A DNA stretch of 11,749 nucleotides, from the NCBI GenBank assembly GCA_964571965.1, contig CAZNFQ010000068.1:1-11749 (forward strand). The letters are read 5' to 3'. Both the position numbers and the translations under genes were made by a program. Below are positions 7,201 through 11,749 of this stretch, one piece after another. Source of the DNA: Sabulitectum sp964571965. Its GTDB lineage: Bacteria; Fermentibacterota; Fermentibacteria; Fermentibacterales; JCC-6. Within the stretch, counting starts at the first letter, position 1. Every line of letters starts with the position of its first letter. Under the pieces are notes generated by a model. That model was not told the origin of the DNA. It ran no database searches and was given only the letters and a program-made list of their open reading frames with translations.

Positions 7201-8579
7201 GCAGCATTTTGAGCATTGATCTGAAGCTGCTAAGATTCATCAATCTCGAGCTGGCTGACCCACTTCTTACAAAACTCATGCTATTCATCACAGATAAGCA
7301 TAACTGGTATCCCTTCATACTTGCGGCTGTGATTATCCTTCTTTTTATGGGCAGGAAAATGCCCCACCCCGGGGGCTTTTTCAGCAGGATAAACCCCAGG
7401 GTATACATTTTCGGACTGATTCTGACCGTTGCCGCTGCTGATCAGGCGGCAGGTTTCCTTAAAGACAGCGTGGACAGAACAAGACCCTGCAGGGATCCGG
7501 AGCTTTCAAGTGTTCTCAACTGCCCTCTGCATGCGGGAGGCAGACGGAGCTTCCCTTCCAACCATTCAGCCAATTCAGCGGCGGTGGCGGTGTTTACTTC
7601 TCTGGTTTATCCCCCCCTGGCGGTACCCGCCCTTGTGTTCGCAGGTCTGGTTGGATTCAGCAGGGCATACCTGGCCGTGCACTACCCGTCCGACGTGCTT
7701 GCCGGCTGGCTTCTGGGCGCACTGATCGGTTACGGTGTATGGCTGCTTCTGAGGCGAAGGCTGAAAAAACCCGGTCTGACCGGTTTTGCCAACATGCTGA
7801 GGTTTCGCCAGCACCAGATATCTTCCGGGCCGGGAAAACCATGGAAGACAATTGAGTGGGAAACCACCGATGGTCATCGGGTAACGGGATGGCTCCTGAA
7901 GGGTTCTGAAAAACTGGTGGTTTTCGTTCACGGTATGGGAGGTTCTGCCGTTTCCAGAGCGAAACTTGGTGAAAAGCTCAACCGCACAGGCGGGTATTCA
8001 TTCCTTCTGGTGCCGCTGAGGGGAAGTGACGGCCACCCTGTAAAGCTGACTTCCGGGGGAGTAGATGAGGCGCATGACATACTGGGTGCGTTGAGTTTTG
8101 CCCGGGGAATCGGGTACCGCATGAGAGAAACGGTACTTTACGGTACATCCATGGGCGGAACAGCTTCTCTGAAGGCTTGTGCCCTTGCGGGAGAGCTTCT
8201 TCCGTGCGGGCTTGTTATCCATGGTGCCTACAGAAGTTTTTTCGGATCCGCAAAGCACAGAACAGGCAGAGCAGGGGCACTTTACCTGAAAACGCTTCTC
8301 GCCGGTAAAACAGCATGGAACCTTCAGAGGTTCGACCCTGTATACTGGCTGCAGCTTGTAAGCAGGGGTTGCCGTGTGAAGTATATTTACGGTGACCGCG
8401 ACAGGGTGGCTCCACCTGAAGAGGGCAGACTTCTTGCAGATGCAGCTCCTGGAATAACCTGCGGGTTTGAATTGCTGAACGGACGAGGGCATCCAACTGG
8501 AAGCAATACTTCAGATGATGATTTTTCCGTTCTTCTTAACAGATTCGTTACTGAATGCTTTAGAACTGAAACAGGGTGA
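7197..8579 (+). CDS. PAP2 lipid phosphatase fused to an alpha/beta hydrolase
   Basis: The 460-residue product joins two enzymes. Residues 1-190 are a PAP2 (type 2 phosphatidic acid phosphatase) membrane domain with all three motifs: KDSVDRTRP (KX6RP, 89-97), PSNH (120-123, H123) and SRAYLAVHYPSD (155-166, H162 and D166). Relatives dephosphorylate undecaprenyl pyrophosphate, phosphatidic acid or lipid A. Residues 215-455 are an alpha/beta hydrolase: HGMGGS at 245-250 (oxyanion loop), nucleophile elbow GTSMGG (S318), a candidate acid D402 in GDRDRVAP, and H432 in GRGHPTG. The frame is continuous, so the fusion is real in this sequence. The basic RRRLKK run after the last membrane helix (about 167-185) suggests the hydrolase sits in the cytoplasm, while PAP2 active sites normally face the periplasm. 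The TTG at 7197 overlaps the preceding stop; TTG 7209 is an alternative. No strong ribosome binding site is visible. Confidence 0.9.
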   Translation: MSSILSIDLKLLRFINLELADPLLTKLMLFITDKHNWYPFILAAVIILLFMGRKMPHPGGFFSRINPRVYIFGLILTVAAADQAAGFLKDSVDRTRPCRDPELSSVLNCPLHAGGRRSFPSNHSANSAAVAVFTSLVYPPLAVPALVFAGLVGFSRAYLAVHYPSDVLAGWLLGALIGYGVWLLLRRRLKKPGLTGFANMLRFRQHQISSGPGKPWKTIEWETTDGHRVTGWLLKGSEKLVVFVHGMGGSAVSRAKLGEKLNRTGGYSFLLVPLRGSDGHPVKLTSGGVDEAHDILGALSFARGIGYRMRETVLYGTSMGGTASLKACALAGELLPCGLVIHGAYRSFFGSAKHRTGRAGALYLKTLLAGKTAWNLQRFDPVYWLQLVSRGCRVKYIYGDRDRVAPPEEGRLLADAAPGITCGFELLNGRGHPTGSNTSDDDFSVLLNRFVTECFRTETG

Positions 8580-8580
8580 T
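8573..8580 (+). promoter_or_regulatory. strong ribosome binding site for the 88-residue ORF
   Basis: AGGGTGAT ends 6 nt before ATG 8587 and overlaps the stop of the PAP2-hydrolase gene. It is the best Shine-Dalgarno match in this part of the window and decides the start of the small gene over the upstream ATG at 8515. Confidence 0.7.
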
Positions 8581-8586
8581 TGCACT

Positions 8587-8853
8587 ATGAGTATATACAA
8601 ACAGGCAAATGAGCTATCGAATGCTCTTGCTTCTCTCCTCAGGAAGATGCGCGATTCCATGGGTGAGGTGGAAGGCGTACCTGTTGAGAACCGGAACGAG
8701 TACGCTCAGTTCCAGTCGCTTCTTACGACTGCCGTTTTTCTGCAGAGAGACCTGGATGAATTTCTCGAGAGGGCAATGACCTTTGGAGAACAGGGAAGAG
8801 AAGGTCCCGTAGAGGTCCTTGATTTCACCAGTGAGTGGGACAGGTTCGAGTAA
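8587..8853 (+). CDS. small hypothetical protein, 88 residues
   Basis: I do not recognise a family. The product is polar and probably mostly helical: it starts MSIYKQANELSNALASLLRK, has a Glu/Asn/Gln-rich middle and a second amphipathic stretch FLQRDLDEFLERAM, and ends with the acidic tail FTSEWDRFE. It has no cysteine, no signal peptide and no membrane segment, so it should be cytoplasmic. It begins 7 nt after the PAP2-hydrolase stop behind a near-ideal Shine-Dalgarno sequence, so it is very likely co-transcribed and efficiently translated. Its good ribosome binding site, normal codon use and position in the gene set argue that it is a real gene. Function is unknown; an accessory of the two upstream envelope proteins is possible but unproven. 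Confidence 0.7.
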   Translation: MSIYKQANELSNALASLLRKMRDSMGEVEGVPVENRNEYAQFQSLLTTAVFLQRDLDEFLERAMTFGEQGREGPVEVLDFTSEWDRFE

Positions 8854-8856
8854 ACC

Positions 8857-8872
8857 CGGCTTTTCTCAGCCG
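8857..8872. terminator. weak hairpin between convergent genes
   Basis: CGGCT (8857-8861) and AGCCG (8868-8872) can form a 5-bp stem with a 6-nt loop in the 12-nt gap between two converging genes, overlapping the stop codon of the leftward one. The flanks are only mildly T-rich (AATCTTCTC on the plus side, GGTTTAC on the minus side). It could be a weak bidirectional terminator but falls short of a classical one. Confidence 0.25.
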
Positions 8873-9369
8873 AATCTTCTCTTCGCATACCAGATACCGA
8901 TAACCGTTACAAGCAGTACGGCAGCCATGGCTGTAACTCCCATGCAGAGTTTTTCCCTGGGACCCACCTCGGCACCTTTTTCAGTAAGAACAGGCACTGT
9001 TACCCATCTGTAGCCGCCGGGACGCCACTCTACAACGGACATCCCTGTGACGCTTCCTATCCTTCCGCCCGGAAGGCGCCATGTCCATCTGCTTTCCGGG
9101 AACAGGGTCCTGTAACCGCCGTCGAAATCCTCCAGAACCCTTTCGCCGGGATCTACCGAGAGGTCCTGGAAAGATTCTATGGTGAAAACAACCGAATCCG
9201 GATCAAAGGTGTTTCCCTCATAGGCCATGAACTCAACCCATTCATCGGCGGAAGCCGATGCAAGAGCCTCCAGAAATATATCCGGAGTGTCGGATTCCGT
9301 AAGGGACGATACGGCAAATGCACAGAACAAAAGCGTGAATATCAAAACTCCCCCAATCATGATATCCAT
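8866..9369 (-). CDS. hypothetical membrane protein with N- and C-terminal membrane segments
   Basis: I do not recognise a family. The 167-residue product has a hydrophobic N-terminus (about 5-22, IGGVLIFTLLFCAFAV) that is a signal peptide or anchor. A polar, acidic and Trp-containing central region (about 23-140) follows. A second hydrophobic segment (about 145-161) ends in the basic tail KRRFG. This pattern predicts an extracytoplasmic domain tethered at the C-terminus, with the tail in the cytoplasm. It starts 27 nt after the TetR stop on the same strand and is probably co-transcribed with it. A second ATG three codons in (9360) is also possible; neither has a good Shine-Dalgarno sequence. 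Its place behind the regulator suggests it belongs to the same response, but nothing in the protein shows its role. Confidence 0.7.
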   Translation of the reverse strand: MDIMIGGVLIFTLLFCAFAVSSLTESDTPDIFLEALASASADEWVEFMAYEGNTFDPDSVVFTIESFQDLSVDPGERVLEDFDGGYRTLFPESRWTWRLPGGRIGSVTGMSVVEWRPGGYRWVTVPVLTEKGAEVGPREKLCMGVTAMAAVLLVTVIGIWYAKRRFG

Positions 9370-9396
9370 ATTTATACTTTGTCGGAGACCCTTCGA

Positions 9397-10050
9397 CTAG
9401 ACAGATTGTTCCCTTGAGGTAACTGCAATGCCCGATGCGATTATGCCCGCTGCTGATCTTATCTGAGACATTGTTTCCTCTGCTGTGAGAGGTTTTCCCC
9501 CTGATGTAATGGCAGGAAATATTTCGCCTTCGGCGTTCACGGCAAGAAGGTTCTCCATGATGAGAATAGACATACCGTGTACCATTGCCCAGGCTGCCGC
9601 ATTTGCTTCGGAGGAGGTTTTGACATCCAGATTCAGCTTTCCCAGAATTCTGCCGAGGCTGTCGAATGTCAATTGGGCCTCACGTGAGATTTCATTCGAG
9701 GATTGGGATTCAAGTATCTGCCTGCTGAACATGATCCGATAAAGTCGGGGATTGCTGATGGCGAACTGTACATAGTCCTCTATTATCTCGCAGATCGCTT
9801 TTTCCGGATCCTCTGACTGAAGCTCTTCTCTGAAGGTTTTTCTCATCTGGGAGAATCCCCTTGCCGCCACTGCTGCCATCAGCGCCGATTTGTTCCTGAA
9901 ATGTCTGTATGGGGCGGTTCTTGACACTCCAAGCCTGCCAGCAAGCATTCTCAAAGTAATGCTTTCCACTTCAGGCTGAGAGAGGATCTGCAGGGCGGAA
10001 TCCAGAAGAGCTTCCCTGAGATTCCCATGGTGATATCTGTTTTCCTTCAT
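9397..10050 (-). CDS. TetR/AcrR family transcriptional repressor (WHG C-terminal domain)
   Basis: The 217-residue product has a TetR-type N-terminal DNA-binding domain (about 8-55) with the helix-turn-helix LRMLAGRLGVSRTAPYRHF at 33-51. The ligand-binding part contains AAWAMVHGMSILI (152-164), where W154, H158 and G159 match the W-HG signature of the TetR_C/WHG family (PF13305). Such proteins are one-component repressors released from DNA by a small molecule; the ligand here is unknown. The start at 10050 is supported by GGGGAGGG just upstream on the minus strand. It diverges from the DUF4070 radical SAM gene across a 92-bp region with two palindromes that are its likely operators. It should repress both that gene and itself. 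Confidence 0.93.
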   Translation of the reverse strand: MKENRYHHGNLREALLDSALQILSQPEVESITLRMLAGRLGVSRTAPYRHFRNKSALMAAVAARGFSQMRKTFREELQSEDPEKAICEIIEDYVQFAISNPRLYRIMFSRQILESQSSNEISREAQLTFDSLGRILGKLNLDVKTSSEANAAAWAMVHGMSILIMENLLAVNAEGEIFPAITSGGKPLTAEETMSQIRSAAGIIASGIAVTSREQSV

Positions 10051-10081
10051 ATCCCTCCCCGGGGAAAATATTGTGCATCAC

Positions 10082-10100
10082 ATGTTGACAGCGTCAACAT
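10082..10100. promoter_or_regulatory. operator 1, perfect palindrome, probable TetR site
   Basis: ATGTTGAC (10082-10089), spacer AGC, GTCAACAT (10093-10100): a perfect 8-bp inverted repeat with 3-nt spacer. The length and symmetry suit a TetR dimer. It covers the -35 of the rightward promoter and the -10 of the leftward one. Confidence 0.8.
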
Positions 10101-10113
10101 ATTCTTATATGTT
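10085..10113 (+). promoter_or_regulatory. promoter of the DUF4070 radical SAM gene
   Basis: TTGACA (10085-10090), 17-nt spacer, TATGTT (10108-10113). The predicted start is near 10120, leaving a short leader of about 22 nt with GAGAG before ATG 10143. Both hexamers overlap the two TetR-type operators, so the promoter should be repressed when the sites are occupied. Confidence 0.65.
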
Positions 10114-10124
10114 AACTGTGTCAA
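10096..10124 (-). promoter_or_regulatory. promoter of tetR (leftward)
   Basis: On the minus strand TTGACA (10124 to 10119), 17-nt spacer, TATGTT (10101 to 10096). It is the exact mirror image of the rightward promoter about the point between 10104 and 10105. This implies autoregulation and mutually exclusive use of the two promoters. Confidence 0.62.
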
Positions 10125-10127
10125 CAT
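10109..10127. promoter_or_regulatory. operator 2, near-perfect copy of operator 1
   Basis: ATGTTAAC (10109-10116), spacer TGT, GTCAACAT (10120-10127): the same 19-bp element with one G-to-A change in the left arm. Its centre is 27 bp from that of operator 1. It covers most of the -10 of the rightward promoter and the -35 of the leftward one. Confidence 0.78.
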
Positions 10128-10142
10128 CGAACAGAGAGATTT

Positions 10143-11666
10143 ATGAAAGTCCTGCTTGTCTATCCAGAGTTCCCGGATTCCTTCTGGAGCTTCAAACATG
10201 CGTTGAAATTCGTGGGAAAGAAGGCCACGATGCCCCCGGTGGGTTTGCTCACGGTTGCAGGGCTTCTTCCACGTGAATGGGATAAAAAGCTTATCGACCT
10301 GAATGTAGAGTCACTGGATTATTCCTGGATAGAATGGGCCGATATGGTGATGATAAGCTCAATGAATGCCCAGAAGATATCCACTGAAAGGGTCATACGG
10401 GGTATTCAGGGATCCGGGGCGGTCATTGCTGCAGGTGGGCCGCTTTTCTCCAATGACCCTGAACTGTGGGAGAAAACTGTGGATCATGTTTTCGTGGGGG
10501 AAGTGGAGAACACTCTTCCTGTTTTTCTGAAGGACCTGAAAAGCGGAAATGCAGGGGGGGTCTACCAGTCTGATGAATATCCATCCATGCAGGAAACACC
10601 CATACCGGACTGGAACCTTATAAACAAGGAATATTACAACACCCTGGGCATACAGTTTTCCCGGGGGTGCCCCCACAACTGCGATTTCTGCAACATCACA
10701 TCTCTATTCGGCAGGAAGGTTCGCACAAAATCCTCCCGGCAGATCATTGCCGAACTTGATGCGATTTACAGCACAGGATGGAGGAATGGAGTATTCTTCG
10801 TTGATGACAACTTCATCGGCAACAGAAGGTATCTGAAGAACACTCTTCTGCCCTGTCTGATAAAGTGGCGCAGAAAGCACAGGACAATAACCTTTCAGAC
10901 GGAAACATCAATCCTTCTGGCCGATGATGAAGAACTGATGGAGATGATGGCCCAGGCAGGTTTCAATACTGTATTCATTGGAATTGAAACCACCGATGAA
11001 GAGAGCCTGAAGGGCTGCGGGAAAACTCAGAATACCGGCCGTGACCTCCTTGAGGACGTTAAAAAGATCCTCCACAAGGGTCTGGAAGTGGAGGCCGGTT
11101 TCATAGTGGGATTCGATAATGACAGCACATCTGTTTTTCAGCAGCAGTGGGAGTTCATTCAGAGAAGCGGAATAGTCACCGCAATGGTGGCCATGCTTCA
11201 GGCTCCCGAGGGTACTGATCTTTACCAGAGGCTGGAGAAGGAAGGAAGAATAAACGGAGAGGTAACCGACGGAACGGACGGCACAACGAATGTTGTTCCG
11301 GTAATGGGAATAGGTCCCCTTACCTCAGGTTACAAGGATCTTGTATCGAGGCTGTATTCTCCCAGGGCTTTTTACAGCAGACTGAAGCTGTTTCTTAAAG
11401 AATTCAAACCTGCCGGGAACCTTTCCCATGAGTTCTCTCTGAATCACATCATGGCACTTCCCAGGTCAGTTTTAAGGCTGGGTCTTCTGGGCAGGGAAAG
11501 GTTCGAGTACTGGAAACTTATGATGTGGACACTGTTCAGACATCCCAGGCTTTTCTCCCTGGCCCTGAGGTTGGCCATTTACGGATATCATTTCTCGAGG
11601 ACATTGGCCACAGGACAATCTGAACTTCCCGTTACAGCGGCAATTCACTGCAAAGCAGAGGCTTAG
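10143..11666 (+). CDS. B12-binding domain/radical SAM protein, DUF4070 type
   Basis: The 507-residue cytoplasmic product starts with KVLLVYPEFPDSFWSFKHAL, typical of this family. A cobalamin-binding-like domain (about 1-140) includes PPVGLLTVAGLLP at 31-43 and VIAAGGPLFS at 94-103. The radical SAM core follows, with RGCPHNCDFC at 174-183 (cluster cysteines C176, C180, C183, the normal CX3CX2C), FVDDNFIGN at 219-227, FIGIET at 278-283 and FIVGFDND at 320-327. The C-terminal region (about 390-490, YSPRAFYSRLKLFLKEF) fits DUF4070. The reaction is not known for most members; the hopanoid methylases HpnP and HpnR belong to the wider B12-radical SAM group, but I do not claim that activity. The start follows GAGAG by 4 nt. 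Expression is probably controlled by the divergent TetR through two operators. Confidence 0.9.
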   Translation: MKVLLVYPEFPDSFWSFKHALKFVGKKATMPPVGLLTVAGLLPREWDKKLIDLNVESLDYSWIEWADMVMISSMNAQKISTERVIRGIQGSGAVIAAGGPLFSNDPELWEKTVDHVFVGEVENTLPVFLKDLKSGNAGGVYQSDEYPSMQETPIPDWNLINKEYYNTLGIQFSRGCPHNCDFCNITSLFGRKVRTKSSRQIIAELDAIYSTGWRNGVFFVDDNFIGNRRYLKNTLLPCLIKWRRKHRTITFQTETSILLADDEELMEMMAQAGFNTVFIGIETTDEESLKGCGKTQNTGRDLLEDVKKILHKGLEVEAGFIVGFDNDSTSVFQQQWEFIQRSGIVTAMVAMLQAPEGTDLYQRLEKEGRINGEVTDGTDGTTNVVPVMGIGPLTSGYKDLVSRLYSPRAFYSRLKLFLKEFKPAGNLSHEFSLNHIMALPRSVLRLGLLGRERFEYWKLMMWTLFRHPRLFSLALRLAIYGYHFSRTLATGQSELPVTAAIHCKAEA

Positions 11667-11681
11667 TCAACAGCAGTTGAC
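11666..11681. promoter_or_regulatory. inverted repeat sharing the TetR half-site, on the downstream promoter
   Basis: GTCAAC (11666-11671), spacer AGCA, GTTGAC (11676-11681): a perfect 6-bp inverted repeat. The hexamers are the same as in operators 1 and 2 but in everted order, with a 4-nt spacer. It begins within the stop codon of the radical SAM gene and covers most of the -35 of the next promoter. It may be a variant site for the same TetR or for another regulator. No T-run follows, so it is unlikely to be a terminator. Confidence 0.45.
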
Positions 11682-11705
11682 ACTTCAGTTTTCACTCTTT
11701 AGAAT
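11677..11705 (+). promoter_or_regulatory. near-consensus promoter for the gene at the window edge
   Basis: TTGACA (11677-11682), 17-nt spacer, TAGAAT (11700-11705): a perfect -35, ideal spacing and a 5-of-6 -10. It is the best sigma-70-type promoter in the window. Transcription would start near 11712. Confidence 0.7.
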
Positions 11706-11713
11706 TGGGGCTC

Positions 11714-11728
11714 GCACCGGTTAGGTGC
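11714..11728 (+). promoter_or_regulatory. 5' leader hairpin covering a ribosome binding site
   Basis: GCACC (11714-11718), loop GGTTA, GGTGC (11724-11728): a perfect 5-bp stem at the start of the predicted transcript. Its right arm contains most of AGGTG, the likely Shine-Dalgarno sequence for the ATG codons at 11729 and 11732, so folding would hide the ribosome binding site. Confidence 0.4.
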
Positions 11729-11749
11729 ATGATGTTTTCCATGACTGAC
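11729..11749 (+). CDS. start of a gene cut by the window end
   Basis: Only seven codons are visible (MMFSMTD), open to the window edge. The call rests on the near-consensus promoter and AGGTG just upstream, not on the peptide. ATG 11732 or 11741 could equally be the start. The product cannot be named. Confidence 0.35.

Noticed and set aside
7998..8492. 164-codon open frame on the minus strand inside the PAP2-hydrolase gene
   Set aside because: It lies wholly antisense to a gene with complete catalytic motifs on both domains, and its translation shows no domain or membrane pattern.
11666..11681. Inverted repeat after the DUF4070 gene as an intrinsic terminator
   Set aside because: The stem is only 6 bp with moderate GC content, no T-run follows, and its right arm is part of a near-consensus promoter.
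1..11749. Mobile element, phage region, CRISPR array or defence island
   Set aside because: I saw no transposase, integrase, terminal inverted repeats with target duplication, regular direct repeats or Cas-like motifs. The only tRNA shows no sign of an integration site within the window.

Overview
The window looks like ordinary, gene-dense bacterial chromosome, probably from a Gram-negative and possibly uncultivated lineage. Genes are packed with 4-nt stop/start overlaps, TTG starts recur, and there are few non-coding bases. I see no phage genes, insertion sequence, CRISPR array or rRNA. The taxon cannot be fixed from the sequence. The gene set (tRNA, biotin ligase, PIN-PhoH, DUF389, two cobalamin-type radical SAM proteins) occurs in many phyla, and a little-cultured FCB-like group is only a guess.

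Left part (1-4550): the 5' half of a tRNA gene, most likely tRNA-Lys, reads leftward off the edge. Divergent from it is a tight rightward operon. It encodes a biotin-protein ligase without an HTH domain (birA), a PIN-PhoH ATPase, a membrane-anchored SGNH-hydrolase-like protein and a DUF389 membrane protein. Consecutive genes overlap by 4, 4 and 16 nt, which suggests co-transcription and translational coupling.

Middle part (4531-8853): a leftward radical SAM gene meets the DUF389 gene tail to tail with a 20-nt overlap. It has an unusual CX4CX2C cluster motif and an insert in its cobalamin-binding-like domain. Divergent from it is a three-gene rightward set. The first gene encodes an exported transglutaminase-like protein that seems to lack the catalytic triad. 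The second encodes a PAP2 lipid phosphatase fused to an alpha/beta hydrolase. The third encodes an 88-residue protein of unknown function with a near-ideal ribosome binding site. The first two are probably envelope or lipid related.

Right part (8866-11749): a TetR/AcrR repressor of the WHG C-terminal type and, behind it, a small protein with two membrane segments form a leftward pair. They diverge from a B12-binding/radical SAM protein of the DUF4070 type. The 92 bp between them hold two 19-bp operators (ATGTTGAC-N3-GTCAACAT and a one-mismatch copy) and two face-to-face promoters (TTGACA-17-TATGTT on both strands), arranged symmetrically about one point. A near-consensus promoter (TTGACA-17-TAGAAT) just after the radical SAM gene carries an inverted repeat built from the same GTTGAC/GTCAAC half-site. 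It seems to drive a gene that begins at the window's edge, which may belong to the same regulon.
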